NCBI RefSeq assembly: GCF_040024445.1
Contig: NZ_CP157276.1
Location: 3,782,001-3,846,000 of the forward strand
Source: Prescottella soli
GTDB taxonomy: Bacteria > Actinomycetota > Actinomycetes > Mycobacteriales > Mycobacteriaceae
DNA: 64,000 nt
Reading direction: 5' to 3'
Made by a program: the position numbers and the translations under genes. Shown here in pieces: positions 44,601 through 56,600 of this stretch. Positions within the stretch are counted from its first letter, which is position 1. The number at the start of each line of letters is the position of its first letter. The notes beneath the pieces were generated by a model. It was not told the DNA's origin. It saw only the letters and a list, made by a program, of their open reading frames with translations, and made no database searches.

Positions 44601-47600
44601 AGAGCGCGCTCGGTACCCGAGTCGACGTCCGGGACGTGTTCGAGCATTCGACGGTGGACGCGCTCGCACGCGCGATCGACGGGCGTGACCGTGACTGTCG
44701 ACCGGCGCTCATCGCGGTGGCGTCCGACGACCCGGTGCCACTCTCGCCGGCGCAACAGCGGATGTGGCTGCTGAACTGTGTCGATCGATCCGCCGGAGAC
44801 AACATCGCGTTCGCGGTGGAACTTCGGGGATCTTTGGATGTCGCTGCCTGCGTCGCGGCGCTGCAAGACGTGGCCGAACGGCACGCCATCCTCCGGACCG
44901 TCTTCGTCGAGGACGGTGAGGCGCCGGTGCAGGTGGTGCGGTCGACGCCACCCGAGGTGCCGATCGTCGACTGCGACGATGCGGGCCGGCTGGAGGCGGC
45001 GCTCGCGGCGCTTGCGACGGTGGGGTTCGATCTCGCACACGAGGCGCCGATCCGGCTCGCGCTCCACCGATCGGGACCGGACCTGCACACGCTGGCCGTG
45101 GTCGCGCACCACATCGCCCTGGACGGGCTGTCGACGGTGCCCCTCACCCGGGATTTCGTGGAGGCCTACCGTGCCCGCCGCGCTGGTGCGGCTCCGATTT
45201 GGACTCCGCTCGACGTCCAGTTCGTCGACTACGCGCGCTGGCATCGTGCCGCTCTCGGGGATCCGGCCGTCCCCGGCAGCCGCGCCTACAGCGACCTCGC
45301 CTACTGGCGGTCCGTGCTCGATCCCGCGCCGGCCCGGGTTGCGTTGCCGGCCGATCGAAGCCGCCGCGGTGCCGACGACACATCGGGCACCACCGAGTTC
45401 GCGATCCCCGTCGAGCTGCACTCCGCACTGGACAAGGTGGCGCGCGAGTACGACGCGACGACCTTCATGGTGCTGCACGCCGCACTCGTGGTGTTGCTCC
45501 ACAAACTCTCCGGGTCATCCGACGTGACGATCGGCACGCCGGTGTCCGGCCGCACCGAGCCGGCACTCGACGAACTCGCCGGGATGTTCGTCGGGACGGT
45601 CGCATTGCGCTGCGATGTCGACCCCCGGCGGTCCTTCGTCGATCTGCTCGCCCGGGTGCGACACAACGACATCCACGCCTTCGCACACGCCGAGCTGCCG
45701 TTCGACGAGGTCGTCGCGAATCTCGTGCCCGAGCGCTCCGGAGCGCATCATCCGCTGTTCCAGGTCATGCTCGCCTACGAGAACTTCGTGCCCACGACGT
45801 TCACGCTCCCGGGCCTGGAAGCGCGGACCCGCGAACTGCACAGCGGCCGGTCCCGGTTCGACCTCGAGGTGACGTTCCGAGAACGTGAGCCCGAGATGGG
45901 CGAGACGGCCGGACTCGACGGCATGCTCACATACTCGCGCGGACTGTTCGACCGTTCGACGGTCACTCGGTGGGCGTCGTGGCTGCTGCGGATCCTCGAG
46001 GTCGTGGCCGACGATCCGAATGCGATTCTCGGCGCGATCGATCTCGAGCCGGCGAGCGTCCTCGACGCCCGCGCAGGCGCGATCACGACGGCGGCGACCT
46101 CGCTCGGGGAACTGTTCGTTCAGCGCGCCCGTGAGTGCCCCGAGGCGACGGCGCTCGTCTGGGGCGCGCGCCGCGTGACCTACCGCGAACTCGACGATCG
46201 ATCGCGGGCTCTGGCGGTGGCGATGACGGACGCCGGTGTCGGGTGCGGGGATCTGGTGGCACTTGCGTTGCCACGATCGGTGGACCTGATTGCGGCCATG
46301 GTGGCGGCGGTCCGGATGGGCGCCGCCTATCTGCCGCTCGACGTCACCCAACCACACCAGCGACTGGCCGAGATTCTGACGGAGTCTCGACCCTGCCTCG
46401 TGCTCACCGAGGGAGCGGTCGGTACCGAGTTCCCCACGCTGCGCATCGAATCGATCGGTACCTGCCGGGACAGCGATCGTGTCGGCGTCGTCGACGCGCC
46501 GATTCGATCGGATCAGGTCGCCTACGTGATCTTCACGAGCGGCTCGACCGGAACCCCCAAGGGCGTTGCGGTGCCGCATGCGGCGGCTCTCGCGTTGCTG
46601 ACCAACACCAGCGCGGGCTTCGCCTTCGGCCCGGACGACGTGTGGACGATGTTCCACTCGCCGGCGTTCGACTTCTCGGTCTGGGAAGTGTGGGGTCCAC
46701 TCGCTACCGGCGGTCGTGTGGTGATCGTCGACCCGATGGTCGCACGCAGCCCGCACGAGCTGCGGGAGTTGCTGGTTGGTGAAGGGGTCACGGTCGTGAA
46801 CCAGACCCCGACGGCGTTCACTCAACTGGCGGCGGTTCCGGGTGACCCGGACGACTTGTCGGTGCGACTGCTGATCTTCGGTGGTGAGCCGCTGGCCGTG
46901 GAGCCGATCCGCGACTGGCTCGAGCTGAACCCGAAGGTCCGTGCTGTCAACATGTTCGGCATCACCGAGTCGACCGTCCACGCGACGTGGACTGACGTGG
47001 GGCCGGATGCGCCCGAGCACAGCGTGATCGGTGCCGTACTCCCGGGCATCGGGATCGAACTGCTGGACGAGTATCTGCGTCCGGTCCCGCAGGGAGCGAT
47101 CGGTGAGATCTACCTCGGCGGGGCGCAGGTCGCGCGTGGTTACCTGCACCGTCCCGGGCTCACTGCCGCCCGGTTCGTCGCGGCGGCGGACGGAACGATT
47201 CGCTACCGCACCGGTGATTTCGCGAGGATCCGCAATGACGGCCGTCTCGAGTATCGCGGACGGGCCGATGCACAGTTGCAGATCCGGGGACATCGGGTCG
47301 AGCCGGGTGAGATACGCGGCGCCTTGCGTCGAATCGCACCCGTCACCGATGCCGCCGTCCTGGTCCGCGACGGTGGCCTGACCGCGTTCGTCACCTCCCG
47401 TGGGGACGTCGATGAACGTGCCGTCATCCGGGCGCTGCGCCGATTGCTGCCGGACTACATGGTGCCGACGGCCGTCGTGCCCGTACCCGAGCTCCCGATG
47501 ACCCCCAACGGAAAGCTCGACGTCGCAGCCCTCACGGAACCCATGCGGGTACAGGGTGTCTCGACCACGTCGCCGCGGAATCCGCTCGAGGACCTCGTGG

Positions 47601-50600
47601 TCGCCGTCTGCCGGGATCTGCTCGCGACCGATCGCGTCGGAGCCGACGACGACTTCTTCGACATCGGCGGCAACTCGCTGCTCGCCACTCAGCTCGCCGG
47701 CCGGCTGCGCGCGGTCAGCGGAGTTCCGATCGACGTGCGCGACGTGTTCGAGAACCCGTCCGTGAACGAACTCGCACGCCTCCTGGAACAGCGCGCCGGG
47801 GCGCCGGCGCCGATCGCCGGGCCCACCGCATCGATCCCGGCGAGCGCGCGGGGGCCGCTCTCCCCGGCCCAGCGCCGGTTGTGGTTCCTGCAGCGGCTCG
47901 ATCCCGACTCGACCGCAATGAATCTCGCCTTCGCCCTGAGGTTCGACGGGGCCTTGGACGTGACAGCTCTCCACGCCGCCCTGCACGACGTGGTGGCCCG
48001 GCACCGAGTGCTGCGGACGGTGTACCCGGGTGACGATCCGACGCAGGTCGTCATCGACACCCCGGAGCTCGATCTGGAGATCGTCGACGTACCCGAGGAC
48101 GCGGTCGACGAGTTCGTCCGCCAGCTGGCGGCGGTGCCGTTGCGCCTGGACTCGGAGCCTCCGATCCGGACCCGCCTGTACCGGACCGCGACGGACCGCC
48201 ATCACCTCGCCTTGGTCGTCCACCACATCGCGGTCGACGAGTGGTCGCTGACGCCGCTGCTCCGAGATCTCCTGCACGCCTACGGTTGTCGGGTATCCGC
48301 CGAGCCGGCAGAACTGCCACCCCCGGCGATCGAGTACATCGACTACGCGCGCTGGCGCGCCGAAACGGCCGACGGCGACCTGGTGCACTGGCGCGAGGCG
48401 CTCGCCGGGATCGACGAGCAGTGCACCCTGCCGCACGACCGCCCACGCACCTCGTCGACGCCGGGACGCGCCGCAACCGTGCGACTGACCGTAGGCGCCG
48501 AACAGGCCGAGGCGTTCACCGAAACCGCACGGCGCCATCGCATCACCACCTTCATGCTCGTGCACGCCGCGCTGGCGGCGGTCCTGGCCCGCCACACCGA
48601 TCGCGCCGACATCGTGGTCGGGACGGCGGTGGCCGGACGCGGAGATCCCGCGCTGGACGCCACGGTCGGAATGTTCGCATCGACGGTCGTGCTGCGCACC
48701 CGTGTCGATCCCGCGGCATCGGTCACGGAATTGCTCGACGACGTCCGTCGGCGCGACGTCGCGGCATTCACGCACGCCGATACACCCTTCGAGACGATCG
48801 TCGACGAGATCCTTCCCACCCGGGATGCCCTGTCTCATCCGTTGTTCCAGGTGGCGTTGTCCATGCGCCGGCCGGCCCGAACGCGGATGGAGATGCGCGG
48901 ACTCACGGTGTCCATCTCACCCCGTCCCGCCGAGACCGTGCAGTACGACCTGCAACTCACGGTGACGGAGCAGACTGAATCGTTCGAGTTCGAATTCACG
49001 TACGACCGAGACGTCTACGAACACGACACCGTCGCGGCGTTCGCGCAGCGGATGGTCGCTTTCCTGGACGCGGTGGCCGGCGGACACTCCGGTACCGTCG
49101 GCGACATCGACCTGCTGACCGACGCCGAGCGCGTCGAGTTGGTACCGGCCCGTGGCGGTCGATCCGTTCCGGAATCCCTGTGGCAGTTGCTGGCGCGTGG
49201 CGCCGCGGCCAACCGCGACGGTGTCGCGATCGCGGGCGCGGAGACCCTGACCTACCGGGAGCTGGTGCGCAGGGCCGAGTCGCTGGCTGCCGTTCTGTGT
49301 GCGCGCGGTGCGCGGCCGGGCGTACCGGTGGCCTGCGTGCTGGAGCGATCCGTCGAATCGGTTGTCGCGGTCTGGGCGATCGCTCGAACCGGCGGTGCCC
49401 CGGTGATGATCGATCCCGTCAACCCCACCAGACGCGTCGAACACATGCTGGCGGTGTCCGGGGCGCGTATCGGCATCACATCTGCGGCTCGCAGTGCGCA
49501 TCTGCCTGAGACCGTCTCGTGGCTCGACGTCGCCGCGGGCGCGCCCGGTGACATAGTCGAACCCGAAGCTCTGCCGGACCATCCCGCCTACGTCGTATTC
49601 ACATCCGGCACGACCGGACGGCCCAAGGGAGTGGTGCTCACCGTCCGTGGACTCGGTGCGCTGGCCGCCGACCTCGTCGATGTGTTCGGCGCGGATCCGG
49701 CCTCGCGCATGCTGCATGTGGCGTCGTCGGGCTTCGACATGGCACTGCTCGAGGTCGTCGTCGCGGGAGCATCCGGGGCGACCCTGGTCGTCGCAGACGC
49801 CGACTCCTATGCCGGTGCGCAACTGACGGACGTGCTCGAGCGCGAGCAGGTCACCCACGCCTGCCTGACGCCGTCGGTGCTGGCCACACTCGAACCACGA
49901 GAACTTCCGTGGCTCGGCACCCTGATGCTCGGCGGCGAACCCGTATCACCGGAACTGGTCGGCACGTGGGCACCCGGGAGGCGACTGTTCAACGGCTACG
50001 GACCGGCCGAAGCCACCGCCTTCGCGACGTACGCCGGTCCATTGACGCCCGCGACGCGCGCGGTGATCGGCTCTCCGGCACGAGGGATCGAGGTCGTCGT
50101 CCTGGACTCTCGGCTGTGCCCGGTGCCGCCCGGCGTGACGGGGGAGTTGTATCTCGCGGGGGACCGCGTCGCCACGGGGTACATGGGCGATCCCACCCGC
50201 ACCGCAGAGCGATTCGTCGCGGGGGAGGGCGGCCGCCGGTGGTACCGAACGGGTGATCTCGCCCGGTGGGTCGTCGACGGCGACGAGCGTCCAGTCCTCG
50301 AGTTCCGCGGCCGCAACGACGATCAGGTCAAGATCCGGGGGGTGAGGGTCGAACCGGCCGAACTCGACGCGATCCTCGTCGCTGATCCGGACGTCACGCA
50401 CGCGGTTACCGTGATGCGTGACGGTGATGCCGGCAAGGCAGTGTTGGTCTCGTATGTCGCTCCCGCCGATGCCGACGTGACGGCGCTGCACCGCGTTCTG
50501 GTCGAGCGCCTCCCGCGGTACATGGTGCCGGCGGCCGTCGTCGCGGTCGAGTCGATCCCGCTGACCGTCAACGGCAAGGTCGATCTCGGGCGGCTGCCCG

Positions 50601-53600
50601 ATCCGTCCTTCGACGCGTCGGTTCCCACCGCGGATCCGTCCGAGGAACTCGTGGCCCGCGTGTTCTCCGACCTTCTCGGGCATCCGGTCGGCCGGTTCGA
50701 CGACTTCTTCGCTGCCGGTGGCGACTCGCTACTCGCGACAGCGGCGGTTGCGCGGCTCCGCGAGTTGGCCGGCCGAGATGTACCGCTGCGACTGTTGTTC
50801 GCCGAGCCGACCGTCGCGGGCCTGGCACGGAGGATGTCGGACGAGACGTTGCCCGGTACGGACCCGGGGCCCGTCGCCCGGTCGCGTCCGGCACGAATCC
50901 CTCTGAGTCGCAGCCAGAACCGGATGTGGGCGTTGCGTCGTGCACGAGGGGACTCGGCCTTCCGGCCATCGGTCCGGATCGAGTTTCGGGGACCGCTCGA
51001 CGCCGATGCGTTGTGGGCGGCGTGCGGCGACGTCGTCGATCGACACGAGGCGCTGCGCACCAAGGTCGAGACCGACGCAGACGGGCCGTACGCGGTGGTC
51101 GGCGACACCGCCTCCGGGAACGGTGCGGTGCGGATGTCGTTGAACACCAAGGGCGATGGCGATCACATTCTCGATCTGATCCTCGATCATCTGGTCGTGG
51201 ACGGTGGTTCGATTGCGGTCCTGTTCCGCGATCTCGTGACCGCCTACGAGGCGCGGCTGAGCGGCACGGCACCGTCCTGGGACCCGCTGCCCCTGCAGTA
51301 CGCCGACTACGTGCTGTGGGAGCGCGAGCGCGGCACCGACGCGCTGCTCGACCAGTGGCGCACCAGCCTGGCCGGCTTCGATCCGGCGGTTCTGCCGACC
51401 GGACGGGTGCCTGTGCCCGGCCCCGCATCCGGGGCGACGATCGAGTTCGATGTGGACCCCGGGGTCGTGCGACGGCTCGAACAGCTGGGCGCGCGGTTCC
51501 ACGCCACCGAGTTCATGGTGCTCCACGCGGTGCTGGCGGGGGTGCTCGCACGGCTCACCGACCATCCGGACGTGGGGATCGCGGCCGTCGTCTCGACTCG
51601 TCGACACCAGCAGACGGCGGCGGTGGTAGGCCTGTTCGTCGAGACCCTCGTCCTGCGTTCGCGGTTGACGTCGGCGATGACAATGGGTGGACTCCTCGCC
51701 CAGGTACGCGACTTCGACGTCGCGGCGCTCGACCGATCGGGCGTGCCGTTCGAGGACGTGCTGCGGGCGGTGGGGGCCTCGACACCGCAGGTGGCGCTCG
51801 CGTTCCAGGACTTCACCCCACCCACGGTCCGCATCGGGGAGCTCGAAGTCGGCGCACGCGAGCTGGGCTCCAGTGCCGCCGATTTCGAGTTCGGGTTCAC
51901 TTTCGCCCGCACCGCGGACGGCGGCTACGGCGCGGTCCTGACGTTCGACGAGTCGCGCGTCGACTCGGCCGTGGCTCGTACGCTGGCCGACCACTTCGCG
52001 ACGGCCCTGGCGGTCGTCGACGCCGACATGCGGGTGCAGGACCTGCCCCTGACGACGACCGGACCGGTGGACGGCGGCCGGCCGCCGCGACCGGAGCTGC
52101 TTGCCGACCTGTTCCGTGCGACCGTGGCCGCGCATCCCGATCGGGTCGCGGTCGTCGACGGGGAACGGCAACTGACCTACCGACAGCTCGACGAACGATC
52201 CGACGAACAGGCGCGACGCTCGTCCGGCCGGCGTGGTGGGGATGTCGTGCCCATCGCGGACATCGGTGCCACACGCTCGCTCGAACGTATCGAAAAGCTC
52301 TGGGCTGCGGCGAAATCTGGCCATGCCTTCGGCGCTGTGACGGCCGCCGCGGCATCCGACGGCCCGGTGTCGTCGGTCGACTCCCTCGCCTACGTCATCG
52401 CGACGTCGGGCTCGACGGGTGAACCGAAGTCGGTGGGCGTGACGCATCGCGGCCTCGCCGCGCTCGCGGCAGAGGCGCGCCGCCGGTACCGCGTCGGGCC
52501 GGGCGATCGTGTGCTGCACGGCTACAACCCGGCCTTCGACGCGGCGATGCTCGAGGTCCTGCTGGCGCACACCTCGGGGGCGACGCTCGTGATCGCGCCG
52601 GACGACGTCTTCGCCGGACCGGCTCTGCGCAGTCTGCTGCTGGACGCGAAGGTCACGCACTTCCTGTCGACCCCGGCGGTGCTGTCGACCCTGACCCCGG
52701 ACGGGCTCCCCGACCTCCGGGTGGTCGCCAGCGGTGGGGAGAGCCTGCCCGCCGAACTCGCCGACACCTGGCGCACGGGGCGAGTGATGCTCGACGCGTA
52801 CGGGCCCACCGAATCCACCGTCGTCGCCACGGTTGGTGAGGTGGACGGTCGTGGTGGCATCGGGTCCCCGATCGCGGGCACGACCGTCGTCGTCCTCGAC
52901 CGGCATCTGCGTCCGGTGCCGGTCGGCGGTGTCGGCGAGCTGTACCTGGCCGGTGAGGGGCTCGCCCGTGGGTACCTGGGGGCTGCGGCGCAGACCGCCA
53001 CCCACTTCGTTGCCGGACTGCACGACACCGGACGGATGTATCGCACGGGCGACCGAGTGCAGGTGCTGCCGGACGGACGTATGACCTTCCTGGGCCGTGC
53101 CGACCGTCAGTTGAAGATCCGTGGGATGCGGGTCGAACCAGGACAGGTGGAGACCGTGCTGCTCCGCTGCCGGTCGGTACGGCAGGCCGCCGTGATCGTG
53201 CGCGGCGGCGCCCTGGTCGGCTTCGTGAGCGGCACCGACATCTCGTCCGCCGACGTGTGGGCACAGGTCGGAAGGGAACTGCCCGCCGCGCTGGTCCCGA
53301 CACGTGTGCACGTCGTCGATCGCATCCCGACCACAGCGAACGGCAAGGTCGATGCGACCCGCCTCACGGACCTCGCGGACGAGTTCGCGACGATCGAATC
53401 CGCGCGCCCGCTCACGACATCCGAGGAGGTTGTCGTGGGAGCGGTGCAGGAGGTGCTCGGGCACGATGTCGACGTCGACGCGGGCTTCTTCGCCGTCGGC
53501 GGGCACTCTCTCGCGGCCGTCGAGGTCGCGGCACGCCTCGCGGCGGTGCTTCGGCGGGACGTCCCTTCTCGTACCGTCCTGGAAGCTCCGACGCTCGCGG

Positions 53601-56600
53601 CCCTCGCGAGCAGACTCGACGAGGAGTTCGATCCCCGTCCGTCGCTGCTCGGCGGCACGCCGACGCCGAGCCCGATGGCCCCCGCGCAGCGTCGACTGTG
53701 GCTGATGCAGGTCGCCGATCCGGGATCGACTGCCTACAACGTGCCGTTCGTGTCGAAGCTGCACGGGAACCTGGACGCGGACGCCTTGGTCACAGCGCTG
53801 ACGGACGTGGTCGAGCGTCATCGACCACTGCGAACCGTCCACCCCGACAGCGAGCGCCAGCGGGTCGTGGATGCTGGTGAATTCGAACTGCACGTCGAGG
53901 CCGAACCGTCCGCGGAGAGTGCCGTCGGTGTGCGGGTCCGCGAGCTCGTCGGCCGGCCGTTCGACGTCGTCACCCGACCGCCGTTCCGGGTCGGGCTGTT
54001 CCGTACGGCGGACTCGACGTGGACACTCGCCGTGGTCGCCCACCACATCGCCTTCGACGGTGGATCCGTGGCCCCGCTGCTCCGCGATCTCGAACTCGCC
54101 TACGAGGCCCGCTCGCGCGCCGCCGCCCCGCAGTTCGCGTCGATGCCGCTGCACTACGGTGACTTCGCGTCCTGGCAGACCGCGTTGCTGGGCAACCTGG
54201 ACGACCCGTCGAGCGTCGGCGGCCGGCAACTCGACTACTGGTCCGACGTGCTGGCGGGTATGCCGACCGGCCCGCTGGACCTGCCGGCGGATCGGCCGCG
54301 TCCCGCGCGGCCGACGCACCGAGGCGGCGTCGTGGGGACGCGCATCGGCCCGGAAGTCCACGTGGCCCTGCTCGAACTCGCCCGCGGCCAAGGCGTCTCG
54401 ACGTTCATGGTCCTGCACGCCGTCCTGGCGGTTCTGCTGGCACGATTCAGCGGCCGGAACGACGTCACCGTCGGGAGCGTCGTCGACGGGCGTCCCGACA
54501 CCCGCCTGCGGGATCTGGTCGGGATGTTCGTGGGCACGGTCGCCCTCCGAACACCGGTCGACCCGGCGGAGGGATTCACCGATCTCCTCCGGCGGGTCCG
54601 CGACATCGATCTGGGTGCGTTCGCGAACTCGGACATCCCGTTCGACGACGTGGTGGCCCGGGTCGCCCCGGAGCGGAATCCTGCGCATCATCCCGTCTTC
54701 CAGATCCTGCTCGCGCACACCCTAGGGGCGCCGACACCGCTCGGCCTGTCAGGCATCGAGGTCTCCGAACACGGCGACGGCGTGCCACCAGCGCAGTTCG
54801 ACCTGGCCTGGGACGTCGCCGAGCACCCCGACGGAACCGGTGTCGAGGTTCGCGTGATCCACGCCGTGGATCTCTTCGAGACGAAGACCGTCGAACGACT
54901 CCTGTCCGTGTGGATCGATCTGCTCGATCAGGTGTGTGCCGACCCCTCGATTCCGGTCGGGGACTTGCGGGTTGCCGCACAGCACCCCGATCACCCGGCG
55001 CTGCCGGCGCCGGAGCCCAGAACCCTGTCGCAGATCCTCACGAAGTCCGTGCGCCGCCACCCGGACCGTGTGGCGCTGCGTGCCGGAGCACAGCAATGGA
55101 CGTACGCGGAACTCGACGCGGAGGCAGAGCGCAGGGCGGCCGGATTCCGCAGCAGGGGAGTCGGTCTCGGTGACGTCGTGCCCGTCGACGCGGTGCGCGG
55201 GCCGAACTGGGTGCTCGACGCGTGGGCGCTGACGCGGATCGGTGCCGCCTGGGTCCCGATCGATCCGCAGCAACCGGAGGAGCGCCGCCGTCGACTTCTC
55301 GCGGACGCACTCGGCGCTGCCGCCGACCGGGGCCGCCCGGGAGCGGATCTCGCTTACCTCCTCTTCACCTCGGGGACGACGGGCCGTCCGAAGGGCGTGG
55401 CCGTGACCCACTCGGGACTGGCGTCGCTCGTGGACCTCCAATCACGGACGCTGGGAGTCACGCACGAATCCGTCGTCCTGCAGGTCGCTTCGCCCACGTT
55501 CGACGCCGCGGTGTTCGAGTTGCTCTCCGCACATGCGCACGGCGGCGAGCTGGTCTGCGCCACCGGGAGTGCCTACGCCGGAACGGATCTGCAGGATTTG
55601 ATCGAGAGCCGGGCGATCACGCATGCGAATCTGACGCCCAGCGTGTTGCGAACGCTGCAGCCGCAGGACCTTTCCCGCACGTTGACCGTCGTCGCTGCGG
55701 GCGAGCCGCTTCCCCCGGAGGTGGCACGGGCGTGGGCGGATCACCGCCTCCACAACGGGTACGGGCCCACCGAGTGCACGGTCGGGGTCACCTGCAGCGA
55801 GGTCGTCGGCCGCGGTCCGGTGACGATCGGTTCGCCGCTGGCCGGTGTCGTCGCCCGGGTCCTCGACGGGCGCCTGCACCCGGTTCCGGTGGGCGTGATC
55901 GGCGAACTCTACGTCGGTGGTCCCGGTGTGGCCCGCGGATACCACGCGCAGCCGGGTCTGACGGCAAAGCGTTTCGTCGCGGACCCGCACGGCGCAACGG
56001 GAACCCGGCTGTATCGGACCGGTGACCTCGTACGTGAGCGGGAGGACGGCGCCCTCGACTACGTCGGACGCACCGACGAACAGGTGCAGATCAACGGGGT
56101 CCGGGTCGAGCCCACCGAAGTGGACGCCGTGCTGTCCGCGGTCGACGATGTGGCCACGGCCGTGACGGTGCCGGGTACGCGCCCCTCCGGAGAGCCGACG
56201 CTCGTGTGCTACGTGGTGCCTCGGCCCGGGCGGTCGATCGACGAGGACCGGTTGCTGCGCCACGCCAGGACGTTGCTGCCGCGGCATCTCGTGCCGGCGG
56301 CGGTGCGCGTCATCGATCGGATTCCGTTGACGCCGAGCGGGAAGTTCGACCGATCAGCGCTGCCGGTCCCGTCGCTCGACGTCGCTTCAGCGAGCGGTGC
56401 AGAGCCCCGGGGGCCCGTTGAACGTGCGGTCGCGGATGCGATGGCGCGCGTGATCGGGTGCGACGACGTGCCCCGCGACATCGGGTTCTTCGAACTCGGA
56501 GGCACCTCGATGGGAGCGATTCGGTTCGTGGGCGAACTGCGTGCCGACCACGGTTACGCGGCGTCCGTCGGCTGGCTCGCCGATGACGACACGGTGGCCG

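Noticed and set aside
48221-48250. HHIAVDEWS in the fourth condensation domain looked at first like an epimerisation-domain motif.
   Set aside because: The domain sits between a carrier and an A domain with normal C-domain order and length; no additional E domain lies next to it. HHxxxDE variants occur in ordinary C domains.
45515-54718. Very long open frames on the minus strand inside the NRPS gene (over 1000 codons at 45515-48838 and 50729-54718).
   Set aside because: They are antisense to conserved NRPS domains, have Arg/His/Gly/Val-rich compositions typical of GC-rich shadow frames, and match no family.
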